A DNA stretch of 40,317 bases, from positions 1 to 40,317 of the forward strand of contig JBCDFV010000039.1 of assembly GCA_039177555.1 (NCBI GenBank). The letters are read 5' to 3'. Made by a program: the position numbers and the translations under genes. Under the pieces are notes generated by a model, which made no database searches, was not told the origin of the DNA, and saw only the letters and a list, made by a program, of their open reading frames with translations. This document shows, one piece after another, positions 1 to 8,089 of this stretch; position 1 is the first letter of the stretch; every line of letters starts with the position of its first letter. Source of the DNA: JANQGH01 sp039177555. GTDB taxonomy: Bacteria; Pseudomonadota; Alphaproteobacteria; DSM-16000; Inquilinaceae.

Positions 1-62
1 CCAGCGTACGCTACGCGGGCAGATTTACAGTCTGCTGCCTTTAACCACTCGGCCACCCCTCC
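1..62 (-). tRNA. tRNA-Tyr (anticodon GTA), partial at the left edge
   Basis: Read on the minus strand, the RNA begins at 62 with GGAGGGGTGGCCGAGTGG, a class II tRNA 5' half with the usual D-arm. The anticodon arm GCAGACTGTAAATCTGC presents GTA for tyrosine. A long variable arm (CCCGCGTAGCGTACGC region) follows, as expected for bacterial tRNA-Tyr. The T-arm and acceptor 3' strand lie beyond the left edge, so about 62 of roughly 86 nt are visible. It is divergent from rlmB. Confidence 0.9.
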
Positions 63-229
63 AAAGGGTTCGACCCAACCGCCGCGACGGGCGAAGCGCG
101 CACTATCGAAATTTGCCGAGCGCTGTCAACAGACATCGTCGTCTCAAACGCATGACGCAAGCGCATGAGGTGGCTTCATCATGCCGAAGCCGATTGGCAG
201 ACCCGGCGCCAGCAGGCACAGTGCCGGCC

Positions 230-1012
230 ATGTCATCGAGATCCCGCCCGCGCCATTCTCAGCCGCCGAATGCCGACAGCGGCGACAATTCGCTGCTCTA
301 CGGCCATCACGCCGTCGCCGCCGCCTGGGCCAATCCGGCGCGTCGATGCCGTCGCCTGTGGGCAACGCCACGTGCCTGGGCGCATCTGACCGACCAGCTT
401 TCCGAGCCGCCGGCCGGGCGCCCACCCCCGACGATTACCGACAGAGACGCGCTCGACCGTCTGGTCGGCCCAGGCGCGGTGCATCAGGGGCTGGTTCTGG
501 ACGCGGCGCCACCACCCTCACCGTCACTGGACGCGCTTGCGCGACAATCGAGCGCTCATGGGCGTACGATCATCGTCGCCCTCGACCAGGTCACCGACCC
601 CCACAATGTCGGCGCGGTGTTGCGCTCCGCCGCCGTGTTCGGCGCCTTGGGCCTGATCGTGCAGGACCGCCACGCACCAGCGATCACCGGTGCCTTAGCC
701 AAGACCGCGTCCGGCGCCGTCGACCTCGTCCCGATCGTTCGGGTGACTAACCTCGCCCGCGCACTCGACAGCCTGAAACAGGAAGGGTTTTTCGCGGTGG
801 GATTGGCGGAGCAGGCCGAACAGGCCCTGGGTTCGCTCGATCTGCCTGACCGGCTGGTCGTCACCCTGGGCGCCGAAGGCGAGGGATTGCGCCGACTGAC
901 ACGAGAGCGGTGCGACATCCTAGTGAAGCTGCCCAGCCGTGGCCCGATGGCCAGCCTCAATGTCTCCAACGCGGCCGCGGTGGCTCTCTACGCGGTGTCT
1001 GGCGAGCGATGA
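230..1012 (+). CDS. rlmB: 23S rRNA 2'-O-ribose methyltransferase, RlmB/TrmH (SPOUT) family
   Basis: The product (260 aa from ATG 230) is a SpoU/TrmH-type knotted methyltransferase. In RlmB the target is the 2'-hydroxyl of G2251 in the 23S rRNA peptidyl-transferase loop. An N-terminal substrate-binding domain begins with LLYGHHAV. The SPOUT domain shows motif 1 (DPHNVGAVLRSA), motif 2 (TLGAEGEGLRRL) and motif 3 (PMASLNVSNAAAVALY), which form the S-adenosylmethionine knot. The frame stays open upstream to TTG 113, with another ATG at 152. I chose 230 because the residues before it are low-complexity and RlmB homologues start close to the LLYGxHAV segment. It lies between tRNA-Tyr (divergent) and tRNA-Thr. 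Other TrmH-family targets cannot be excluded from sequence. Confidence 0.85.
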   Translation: MSSRSRPRHSQPPNADSGDNSLLYGHHAVAAAWANPARRCRRLWATPRAWAHLTDQLSEPPAGRPPPTITDRDALDRLVGPGAVHQGLVLDAAPPPSPSLDALARQSSAHGRTIIVALDQVTDPHNVGAVLRSAAVFGALGLIVQDRHAPAITGALAKTASGAVDLVPIVRVTNLARALDSLKQEGFFAVGLAEQAEQALGSLDLPDRLVVTLGAEGEGLRRLTRERCDILVKLPSRGPMASLNVSNAAAVALYAVSGER

Positions 1013-1075
1013 CCATCGTCGGCGGTCCGCTGCCCCTTGGCAATTGGGCGGCAAGCGCCTAAACGATGGCCCAGT

Positions 1076-1150
1076 GCCGGATTAGCACAGTGGTAGTGCA
1101 GCGGTTTTGTAAACCGAAGGTCGCGGGTTCGAATCCTGCATCCGGCACCA
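1076..1150 (+). tRNA. tRNA-Thr (anticodon TGT)
   Basis: A cloverleaf with acceptor strands GCCGGAT and ATCCGGC, discriminator A and an encoded CCA end. The anticodon loop TTTGTAA carries TGT, reading ACA threonine codons. The T-arm GCGGGTTCGAATCCTGC is canonical. The first pair of the anticodon stem (G27-A43) looks mismatched and the other four are paired. It lies 63 bp after the rlmB stop. Confidence 0.93.
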
Positions 1151-1648
1151 TGTTTTTCAAAAGTTTCCGGCACTTAGGCCGAACGAAGACAGCAAACGCC
1201 ACGATTACGACCGTGGTCTGAGACGGGGTGCAAGCCGGCGCAGCATGCTCGCGCCCCGCTCATGTCGCCCCACGCCGTTGCCTTCGCGCACGGCCCGACA
1301 GAGCCGCGGCCATTCGGCCAAAGTCACCACCCTCCGAAAATGTTTCAGAAACGTTACACTGCTTGCGTCGTCGGCTGCGTCGTGGTCCGATACGAATCGG
1401 TTTCCCCCAACCGCTCTTCGTCAGGAGGTGCCGATGTCCGCTATCCGTCTGGAAGCGTCAGATCGGCCTTTGCAACCGGCATCAATCCGACTCGATCCAC
1501 GTTCGCGTTGACGATGCGACCTCGCGAGACCGGCTGAACGCTGCCGGTCAGCAGTCTCGACACCCAACAACACACTGCTCAGGACACGAATACCCAAGAC
1601 CAACGCTCGCAGACTTCAACCCCGAACAACAATAAAGGGAGAGGGCAG
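1151..1648. other. Intergenic region between tRNA-Thr and the symporter gene
   Basis: This 498-bp stretch holds no convincing protein of normal size; the open frames in it have no recognisable domain. Two items stand out. One is a short palindrome CCGATACGAATCGG at 1387-1400. The other is a perfect Shine-Dalgarno (AGGAGGTG) in front of a 25-codon ORF at 1434, listed separately. I see no clear sigma-70 promoter, riboswitch or attachment site. Confidence 0.5.
1434..1511 (+). CDS. possible 25-aa leader or small peptide
   Basis: The sequence AGGAGGTG (1423-1430) sits at ideal distance before ATG 1434 and opens a frame of 25 codons ending in TGA at 1511. The peptide is basic and arginine/leucine-rich with no transmembrane segment or known motif. 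It lies 137 bp before the symporter start, so it could be an upstream leader peptide. It could equally be a chance ORF with a good ribosome site. I know of no family for it; the quality of the ribosome site is the only evidence. Confidence 0.25.
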   Translation: MSAIRLEASDRPLQPASIRLDPRSR

Positions 1649-3067
1649 ATGGGTTTCCTTGAGGATCTCTTTGGCTACATCGGTGATGCCACCTGGGGAT
1701 GGGCGCTGATCCCATTCCTGGTGGTCTTCGGCGTGTTCTTCACGCTGGCATCCGGCCTGGTTCAGTTTCGCTTTTTCGGGCGCATGTTCCGCGTGCTCGT
1801 TCCCAGCAGGACCGGGTCGACCAAAGGGCACGTCAGTTCCCTGCAGGCGCTGCTGGTCAGCGTCGGCGGCCGGGTCGGCGGCGGCAACATCGCCGGCGTG
1901 GCGGTGGCGATCACGCTGGGCGGCCCGGGGGCCGTGTTCTGGATGTGGGTGATCGCGCTGATCGGCATGGCGACCAGTCTGTTTGAGTGCTCGCTGGCTC
2001 AGCTCTTTAAGCGCACGGACGAGGACGGCACCTATCGCGGCGGGCCGGCACAATACATCCGGCATGGGCTGGGGCAGCAGTACAACTGGCTGGCCATCAT
2101 CTACGCGATTGCGCTGATCGCGGCCTTTGGACTGGGCTTCAACGCCTTCCAAGGCAACACCGTCGCCGTTTCCGTCGAGGACAGTTTCGGCATTAGCCAA
2201 ATCTGGACCGGCGTTGTCGTCGCCCTGATCACCGGCATCGTCATCTACGGCGGTATCAAGCGTATCGCGCTGGTCGCCGAATTCGTCGTCCCGATCATGG
2301 CCATCGCCTACATCCTGATGGCGATCATCATCATCGTCGTCAGCATCGGCGAGATTCCGGCGGTCATCGCGACCATCTTCAACAACGCGTTCGGCATCGA
2401 GGAAGCCGTGGGCGGCGGCATGGGCGCGGCAATCGCGCAGGGCCTGCGTCGGGGCCTGTTCTCCAACGAGGCAGGGCTGGGCAGCGCGCCGAACGTGGCG
2501 GCGGTTGCCTATGTGCGCCACCCTGTCAGCCAAGGCATCGTGCAGGCGCTGTCCGTCTTCATCGACACGATCATCATCTGCTCGTGCACGGCCTTCATCA
2601 TCCTTTTGGGTGATGTCTACGTGCCGGGCGCGGCCGATGTGAACGGGGTGGAACTGACCCAGCAATCCCTGGGATCGCATCTTGGCGTCTGGGCGCAGTA
2701 TGTGCTGACAATCGCGATCATCCTGTTTGCCTACAGCTCAATCATTTACAATTACTATCTCGGCGAAAACGCGCTGACCGTTTTCACGGAAAGCCATGCG
2801 GCGCGACATGTGTTTCGGATCATCGTCGTGGTCCTGGTGTTCGTCGGTGCGTCGGCGCCGGGGGCAACGGCGGTCTTCTTCTTCTCCGATCCGATGATGG
2901 GCGTGCTGGCGCTGGTTAACCTTCTGGCCTTGATCATGCTGTTCCCGGTCGGCATGCGGGTGCTCAACGACTATCGCCAGCAGGTCAGGGACGGCACGGA
3001 CCATCCGGTCTTCGATCCGGAGAAGTTTTCGGATCTGGATATCGACGAGACCGCTTGGCGGGACTGA
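1649..3067 (+). CDS. sodium:alanine symporter family protein (AGCS)
   Basis: A 472-aa polytopic inner-membrane protein of the amino acid:cation symporter family, which takes up alanine or glycine with sodium. Two family signatures are clear. One is the stretch around residues 73-105 (GGGNIAGVAVAITLGGPG, then FWMWVIALIGM). The other is the loop at 265-285 (GLRRGLFSNEAGLGSAP), which contributes to substrate and ion binding. About eleven hydrophobic segments are visible. The ATG at 1649 follows an AAAGGGAGAGG ribosome site. A GC-rich hairpin follows the gene. No regulator is adjacent. The family is certain; the substrate (alanine, glycine or another small amino acid) is inferred. Confidence 0.9.
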   Translation: MGFLEDLFGYIGDATWGWALIPFLVVFGVFFTLASGLVQFRFFGRMFRVLVPSRTGSTKGHVSSLQALLVSVGGRVGGGNIAGVAVAITLGGPGAVFWMWVIALIGMATSLFECSLAQLFKRTDEDGTYRGGPAQYIRHGLGQQYNWLAIIYAIALIAAFGLGFNAFQGNTVAVSVEDSFGISQIWTGVVVALITGIVIYGGIKRIALVAEFVVPIMAIAYILMAIIIIVVSIGEIPAVIATIFNNAFGIEEAVGGGMGAAIAQGLRRGLFSNEAGLGSAPNVAAVAYVRHPVSQGIVQALSVFIDTIIICSCTAFIILLGDVYVPGAADVNGVELTQQSLGSHLGVWAQYVLTIAIILFAYSSIIYNYYLGENALTVFTESHAARHVFRIIVVVLVFVGASAPGATAVFFFSDPMMGVLALVNLLALIMLFPVGMRVLNDYRQQVRDGTDHPVFDPEKFSDLDIDETAWRD

Positions 3068-3093
3068 TCAAGCCGGTTTGTTTTGTTGGCGGA

Positions 3094-3126
3094 GGCCCCG
3101 ATCGCGGGGCCCCGCCCCTCTTTGAA
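3094..3126 (+). terminator. possible intrinsic terminator after the symporter gene
   Basis: GGCCCCG (3094-3100), loop ATCG and CGGGGCC (3105-3111) form a perfect 7-bp GC stem 26 bp after the symporter stop. The tract after it (CCGCCCCTCTTTG) has only a weak T run, so termination by this hairpin alone may be inefficient. Confidence 0.5.
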
Positions 3127-3215
3127 ACCTAGCTCCATCCCCGCTCGTTTGGCATAGTCCGGGTCGGCCGATTGCCGTTGGCGTCGGTGCCAAATCCGGC
3201 AATGGGGGTGTTGAC

Positions 3216-4331
3216 GTGACACAGGGAAATCATCGGCGCGGCCTGCCGAGGCGTCAGGTGTTGCGCGGCGCGGTACTGGCCGCCGTCTCCAGCGTCGCCG
3301 CCCCCGCTATTTTGAAGTTCCGGGGCGCCCTGGCACAAGACAAGCCGGCGTCCCTGACCGTGCGGTCGTGGGATGGTGTCTGGCTGGAGAGCTTGCGCCG
3401 GGGTGTTTCGGAGCCGTTCAGCGAGGCAACGGGCATCCCGATCTTGCACACGGTCACCCAGGACATCGAGACCGTGCCAGAGATCCTGGACGCCGTTGAA
3501 CATGGGCGCGTGCCGCCAATCCACGTCGACTGGAACACGGCGATCAACATCACCATGCTGGCACTGCGCGGCGCGACCGAAGATCTCAGCGATCTTACCG
3601 GTCTCGACGCCCTGCTGCCGATCGCCCGGCCGATAGGCTTCGATGCCTGGCCCTTCGTCAACACTTACGCATACGTCTTCGCTCTGGCGTATCGCGAAGA
3701 TGCCTATGCCGACGGTCCGCCGGACAGTTGGCGGGCGCTTACTGACCCGGCGGTTCGCAATCGGATCGCTCTGTTCCAGGATGGTGGCGGGTTCTACTCA
3801 GCGGCCCAAGTCACCGGCGGCGGCGCGTTGGCGGAGATGCCGGACAACATGGATCCATGCTGGTCCTTCATGGCAGAGGTCGCGGCCAACGGCGCCCGAC
3901 TGGGTCAGGACCCGGATATGACGGGCTGGCTGTCGAATGGCGATATCGATGCCTGCTGCACCATCACCTCGAACGCCCGCGCGGCACGGCAGGATGGCGC
4001 ACCGGTTGCCTGGACGATCCCCAGGGAGGGCGCCGAGGTGGCCACGGACGGGATGTGCATTCCCGTCGGCCTGCCGGAAAATGAGCGCTACTGGGCCGCA
4101 CGCTACATCGAAACGGCCCTATCGCCCCAGAGCCAGCAGGTCTGGTGCGACGGCCTCGGTCTGCCCCCGGTCTATCCGGGGCTAACCCCGCCCGCCGATT
4201 TGGTCGACGACCCGACCTATCCGACGCAAGAGGCGGATTTTCAGCCGCTGCTGAGCCTACCTACGCCGATGGTGGCCGAGCATAAGGACGCCTGGCTGGC
4301 GCGCTATCAGGAGATCATGTCGGCCGGCTGA
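3216..4331 (+). CDS. ABC transporter substrate-binding protein, PotD/PotF-like, Tat-exported
   Basis: A 371-aa extracellular solute-binding protein of the polyamine/iron binding-protein superfamily. The N-terminus carries a twin-arginine signal (RRGLPRRQVLRGAVL, then a hydrophobic stretch) ending near ALAQ at residue 41, so the mature protein should be folded before export to the periplasm. Mature features include TVRSWDGVWLESLRRGV near the start, the hinge region around NTYAYVFALAYRED, and a C-terminal lobe with AARYIETALSPQSQQVWC. The start is GTG 3216, preceded by a GGGGG tract. No permease or ATPase genes adjoin it, so it is an orphan binding protein. Spermidine/putrescine-type substrate specificity is only a family guess. 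Confidence 0.8.
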   Translation: MTQGNHRRGLPRRQVLRGAVLAAVSSVAAPAILKFRGALAQDKPASLTVRSWDGVWLESLRRGVSEPFSEATGIPILHTVTQDIETVPEILDAVEHGRVPPIHVDWNTAINITMLALRGATEDLSDLTGLDALLPIARPIGFDAWPFVNTYAYVFALAYREDAYADGPPDSWRALTDPAVRNRIALFQDGGGFYSAAQVTGGGALAEMPDNMDPCWSFMAEVAANGARLGQDPDMTGWLSNGDIDACCTITSNARAARQDGAPVAWTIPREGAEVATDGMCIPVGLPENERYWAARYIETALSPQSQQVWCDGLGLPPVYPGLTPPADLVDDPTYPTQEADFQPLLSLPTPMVAEHKDAWLARYQEIMSAG

Positions 4332-4365
4332 CGCGGCCGCAATACCGAGGCAAGAGGACCTTATC

Positions 4366-4758
4366 ATGCCCCGCCCGACCCATTTCGAGATCCAGGCTGA
4401 CGATCCGGCACGCGCCCAGAAGTTCTATTCGGATGTCTTCGGCTGGGTGTTCGAGAAGATCGCCGACGAGCCTATGGCTTATTGGTACATCGTGACGGGC
4501 GACGAAGACCGGGGCATCAATGGCGGCATGCATGTTCGCAGCGGCCCGAAGCCGGTCGACGGCCAGGCGGTGACCGGTTTCGTGTGCACCATGGATGTCA
4601 ATGATCTGGACGCCACGCTGGACCGCGCGTTAAGCGCCGGCGCCAGTTTGGCCGTGGCCAAGATGCCGATCCCCGGCGTGGGCTGGCAGGCCTACATCAA
4701 GGATACCGAAGGCAACATCATCGGGCTGCATCAGGGCGACCCGACGGCCGGTGGCTAA
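4366..4758 (+). CDS. VOC (glyoxalase/bleomycin-resistance fold) family protein
   Basis: A 130-aa single vicinal-oxygen-chelate domain. The start PTHFEIQADDPARAQKFYSD and the end YIKDTEGNIIGLHQGDP are typical of small VOC proteins annotated as glyoxalase-like. His5 and the GNIIGLHQ strand occupy usual metal-ligand positions, but the complete ligand set is not certain. The start is ATG 4366 with an AAGAGGA ribosome site. It lies 34 bp after the binding-protein gene on the same strand and overlaps the end of the convergent membrane-protein gene by 4 bp. The substrate is unknown; such proteins may act on small electrophiles or serve as stress proteins. Confidence 0.82.
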   Translation: MPRPTHFEIQADDPARAQKFYSDVFGWVFEKIADEPMAYWYIVTGDEDRGINGGMHVRSGPKPVDGQAVTGFVCTMDVNDLDATLDRALSAGASLAVAKMPIPGVGWQAYIKDTEGNIIGLHQGDPTAGG

Positions 4759-5588
4759 GTCGCCATCTTCGTATCGGTCTTCAAGCGGGAAGCCCTGACC
4801 TTCCAGATGACGACCGCGACGCACGCCAGATAGACGGCAGCGACAGCGACGGCGACCAAGGTGCCCCAATAGACGCCCAGCGGGACGACGACCAGGCTTG
4901 AGACCAGCGCAAACAGGATCAGGCTACCGATGCCGAACGGGAAGTTCTTGATGATGCCGTGGACCTCGCGCTTGGAATAGGTCACGTGCACGATCAGCAA
5001 GACCGGATAGAGCGTGATCGGAAAGCCCGACAGCAGGCCCGACCATTCCTCGCCGATCGCGCTCGCCGCGCCGGTGATGGCCAGGACAATCGCCGTCGCC
5101 ACGCCGGCGCGCATCACCAGGATGAACGGCGTTATGACCACCTTCTTGCCGGACCCGCCGTCCGCGTCGGCGTCAGCGTCGGCGATCCGCCGAAACGAGA
5201 AAATGGCAGCGCCGGTCAAAACCAGCGTCACGGCCAACAGCAACCAACGGTTCTGCGGCAATAGGCCGATCAGCGCCGCGGCCACCAAAAAGACCGCCAG
5301 CGACAGTATCGAGGTCAGTATGACGCTCCACCGCCCGATACGATCGGAAAATTGCCAGTAGGCGGCGCAGAAGATCAGCGATGCCCCAAGGCCGCCGATG
5401 GTCGAGGTGGCCGCGACGGCGCCGAACTGGGGGCCCTGCTCCACCCCGATGAAGAACAGGCTGACGGCGATGCCGAGCGGGAACCCGGCAAAGACGCCGG
5501 CGACGCGGGGGCTGACCCGCTCGCTGAGCCAGGACAGGCCCAGCACCATCGCGGACGTCACCACGATTTTGATTGCGATCATCAACAT
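4755..5588 (-). CDS. polytopic membrane protein with an internal duplication, function unknown
   Basis: A 277-aa integral membrane protein with about eight hydrophobic segments. The two halves look like copies of one unit. Residues ~28-50 contain RVAGVFAGFPLGIAVSLFFI and residues ~185-205 contain SGLLSGFPITLYPVLLIVHV, both with the pattern SG/AG-x-F-P before a helix. A soluble loop between them carries DADADADGG followed by lysines. This suggests a duplicated bundle as in many small transporters, but I do not recognise a named family with confidence. It is convergent with the VOC gene and divergent from the lipoprotein gene, whose start lies 104 bp away. Confidence 0.75.
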   Translation of the reverse strand: MLMIAIKIVVTSAMVLGLSWLSERVSPRVAGVFAGFPLGIAVSLFFIGVEQGPQFGAVAATSTIGGLGASLIFCAAYWQFSDRIGRWSVILTSILSLAVFLVAAALIGLLPQNRWLLLAVTLVLTGAAIFSFRRIADADADADGGSGKKVVITPFILVMRAGVATAIVLAITGAASAIGEEWSGLLSGFPITLYPVLLIVHVTYSKREVHGIIKNFPFGIGSLILFALVSSLVVVPLGVYWGTLVAVAVAAVYLACVAVVIWKVRASRLKTDTKMAT

Positions 5589-5692
5589 GTCGGCGGGAGG
5601 CGTTAGCGGTTTGTGCGGGCTGGGTGCTTTACACGGTTTCCAAACCGGCGGATAGTCCGGCCCCGTACCTTGACGATCAGGAGCACCAGGAC

Positions 5693-6094
5693 ATGCAGCG
5701 CAAACTATTCTTGGTTCTGATCACGGCGGTGGGTCTGGTGGTCGGCGGGTGCGTTTCCAGCGCCGATGATTCGAGCGCCACTGAGTCGCCGAACGTCGTC
5801 GGCGGGTATTCCGAGGTCGCCATCGACGATCCGGATGTCGTCGCCGCCGCTCAATTCGCCGTGTCGGCGCAACAGGACGCTACCGGCGTGCTCATTCAGT
5901 ATCAGCGCGTGATTCAGGCCGAACAGCAGGTCGTGGCGGGCATGAACTATCGGCTGATGATCGGCGTTCTGGAGGGAGGCCGGTCCGGCACCGCGGACGT
6001 CGTGGTCTATCGCGATCCGCAAGGCAGCTACAGCCTCACATCCTGGGTCTGGGATCAGAATCCGGAACTCGACCGGTCGCGCCTGCGGCCATAG
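5693..6094 (+). CDS. cystatin-like lipoprotein
   Basis: A 133-aa predicted lipoprotein. Residues 1-20 form a signal peptide with positive charge, a hydrophobic core (LFLVLITAVGLVVGGC) and a lipobox-like end with Cys20. The mature part contains a cystatin-type fold signature: an N-terminal VGGYSEV, helix DPDVVAAAQFAVSA, and the hallmark QxVxG loop as QVVAG (residues ~81-85), then a beta-strand MNYRLMIGVLEGG. Cystatins inhibit papain-like cysteine proteases; whether this one does is unknown. ATG 5693 has an AGGAGCACC ribosome site. The open frame extends to 5573, but that part lacks coding character. It is convergent with argS. Confidence 0.78.
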   Translation: MQRKLFLVLITAVGLVVGGCVSSADDSSATESPNVVGGYSEVAIDDPDVVAAAQFAVSAQQDATGVLIQYQRVIQAEQQVVAGMNYRLMIGVLEGGRSGTADVVVYRDPQGSYSLTSWVWDQNPELDRSRLRP

Positions 6095-6116
6095 CAGCGC
6101 GCAACAGTGCCGGGCG

Positions 6117-7877
6117 CTACATCCGCTCCGGCACCTCGATGCCCAAGAGGTCCAGCAGCAAGGTCAGTTGCGCCAGCGTGAGTTGAGCCAAGGCTAACCA
6201 CGCAGCACGTCTGGCCTTGTCCGGCTCGCTGAGAATATGGGTCGCCGCGTAAAAGCGGCTGAACGCCTGCGCCAGCGTGAAGGCGAAATCACACAGCTCG
6301 TTCGGCGCCCGCTTGTCGTAGGCACGGGCCACGGCGTCTGGCATCTGACCCAGGGTTAGCATCAGGTCGCGCTCAACATCCCCCGGCGGCAGGACGGTGC
6401 CGGGCCCGTCGCCCTGGTCGGCGGCCCGGCGCAGCAGCGACTTCACCCGCACGGCGGCATACTGCAGATAAGGACCGGTCTTGCCCTCGAACCGGGTGAA
6501 ACGGTCTAGATCGAAGAGGTAGTCGGACCGTCTGTGATTGGAGAGATCGGCGAACTTGATCGCCGCCAGACCGACCATCCGGGCGATCTCGGCGCGCTCC
6601 GCCTCCGGCATGTCGACCGCCAGGTTGGCCTCTTCCATCCGCTCCAGCGCCTTGTCGCGCGCCTCGTCGATCAGCGCGCTCAAGCGCAGGACGCCGCCTT
6701 CTCTTGTCTTGAACGGCTTGCCGTCCGGCCCGTTGACCGTTCCGAACCCGAGATGTTCGAGCACGGTATGGCCGTAACCCGCCAGTTCCGCCGCCCGGAA
6801 CACTTGCGCGAAATGCAAATGCTGGCGTTGATCGACGACATAGAACATGAAGTCGGGATCATACTCTGCGACACGGTCCTTGATCGTCGCGAGGTCCGTG
6901 GTGCCGTACATCACCGCGCCGTCCGACTTCAGCAGGATTAGGGGCGGCATCTCGGTCTTGTCGTCGGGCCGCGCAACACGAACGATGGTCGCGCCGTCAT
7001 CGACCTCGGCCAGTCCCTTGCTCTCAAGCTCCTCGACCATGGGCGCGATCAGGTGGTGGACATCGGCCTCACCCTTGTAGAGGTCGAAATGCACGCCCAG
7101 CGCGTCGAAATTGGCCCGCATGGCAGCGATTGAAACGTCCATGAAATGCCGCCACAGGGCGGTCGCCCCGGGCTCGTCGTTCTGCAGAGCAAAGGTCGCC
7201 GCCCGGGCCTTTTGCATGCGATCAGGATCGCTGCGACAGGCGGCCACCGCCTCGGGATAAAGCCGCTCCAGATCGTCCAGCGTTACCGGCGAGGCATTGG
7301 GATACGGGCCGCTGTGGCCGGCATCGAAATAGGGCCAGTCGGGATGACGGATCTGAAGTTCCGAGATCAGCATGCCCATGGGCAGGCCCCAATCGCCCAT
7401 ATGCACGTCGGCCACCGTGCGGTCCCCGGCGAAGGTGAACAGCCGGCGCAAGCTGTCGCCGATCACGGTGGCACGGACATGGCCGACATGCATCGGCTTG
7501 GCCACGTTCGGCCCGCCATAGTCCAGGATCACGGTCGCGGGTTCGGCCTTCGCCGGCACGCCGTGGCGTGGGTCCTTGGCCAGGTCGGCAATGTGATCGG
7601 CAATCGCCCGGTCGGTCAGGGTGAGGTTGAGAAAGCCAGGGCCGGCCACTTCGACCTTGGCCAGCGCCGGGTCGGTGCGCAGCTCGCTTGCGACCGTCTC
7701 GGCCAATTGCCTCGGGTTGGATCGCGCCTGCTTGGCCGCGGCCAGCGCGCCGTTGCACTGGAACTGCGCCAAATCCGGCCGGTTGGACGGCGTGACCTGT
7801 CCAAACCGGGCATCAAGCCCGGCGAAAACGAACGCCGTGGCCACCCGCTTGGACAGCCATGTGGTGAAGGAATGCAT
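6117..7877 (-). CDS. argS: arginyl-tRNA synthetase
   Basis: A 586-aa class I aminoacyl-tRNA synthetase that charges tRNA-Arg. The order is standard. An N-terminal Add-1 domain (residues ~1-100) is followed by the catalytic Rossmann fold with GGPNVAKPMHVGHVRATVIG, in which HVGH is the HIGH motif. A KMSKS-equivalent loop GKPFKTREGGVLRL comes next, and the DALR anticodon-binding domain begins near GKTGPYLQYAAVRVKSLL. Length and motif spacing fit the family. The start at ATG 7877 lies next to the Add-1 consensus. It is divergent from wrbA across a 212-bp gap and ends 22 bp from the convergent lipoprotein gene. Confidence 0.96.
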   Translation of the reverse strand: MHSFTTWLSKRVATAFVFAGLDARFGQVTPSNRPDLAQFQCNGALAAAKQARSNPRQLAETVASELRTDPALAKVEVAGPGFLNLTLTDRAIADHIADLAKDPRHGVPAKAEPATVILDYGGPNVAKPMHVGHVRATVIGDSLRRLFTFAGDRTVADVHMGDWGLPMGMLISELQIRHPDWPYFDAGHSGPYPNASPVTLDDLERLYPEAVAACRSDPDRMQKARAATFALQNDEPGATALWRHFMDVSIAAMRANFDALGVHFDLYKGEADVHHLIAPMVEELESKGLAEVDDGATIVRVARPDDKTEMPPLILLKSDGAVMYGTTDLATIKDRVAEYDPDFMFYVVDQRQHLHFAQVFRAAELAGYGHTVLEHLGFGTVNGPDGKPFKTREGGVLRLSALIDEARDKALERMEEANLAVDMPEAERAEIARMVGLAAIKFADLSNHRRSDYLFDLDRFTRFEGKTGPYLQYAAVRVKSLLRRAADQGDGPGTVLPPGDVERDLMLTLGQMPDAVARAYDKRAPNELCDFAFTLAQAFSRFYAATHILSEPDKARRAAWLALAQLTLAQLTLLLDLLGIEVPERM

Positions 7878-7981
7878 GAACGAAACTCTTGGCCTGGCAA
7901 CGATGCGCTTTGTGTCGCGGTTCTAAGCAAGCGCCCAGGCGCGCGCAAGTGTTGTCAAAACGCACAAACGTCTCCTAATTG

Positions 7982-8015
7982 GAAACAATTCGTTTCAAGC
8001 TCAGCTCATTATATC
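7982..8015 (+). promoter_or_regulatory. candidate promoter/operator for the wrbA-yqjG-pirin operon
   Basis: A perfect inverted repeat GAAAC-AATTC-GTTTC lies at 7982-7996. A TATATC hexamer at 8010-8015 could serve as a -10 box. The -35 position, about 17-18 bp upstream, falls within the palindrome, as expected for a repressor-blocked promoter. Upstream of wrbA this would suit a redox- or quinone-responsive repressor. No regulator gene adjoins it and the assignment is inferred. Confidence 0.35.
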
Positions 8016-8089
8016 GTCAGAGAAGCGACTACATCGAGGGCATGCACGGCCCGATCGGGTCGGATTTCAGTGAATCAGGAGAGGCGACA

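Noticed and set aside
988..1173. 61-codon minus-strand frame containing a GCRIRTRDLRFTKPL-like peptide
   Set aside because: This is the antisense translation of the tRNA-Thr gene, a well-known type of spurious annotated protein.
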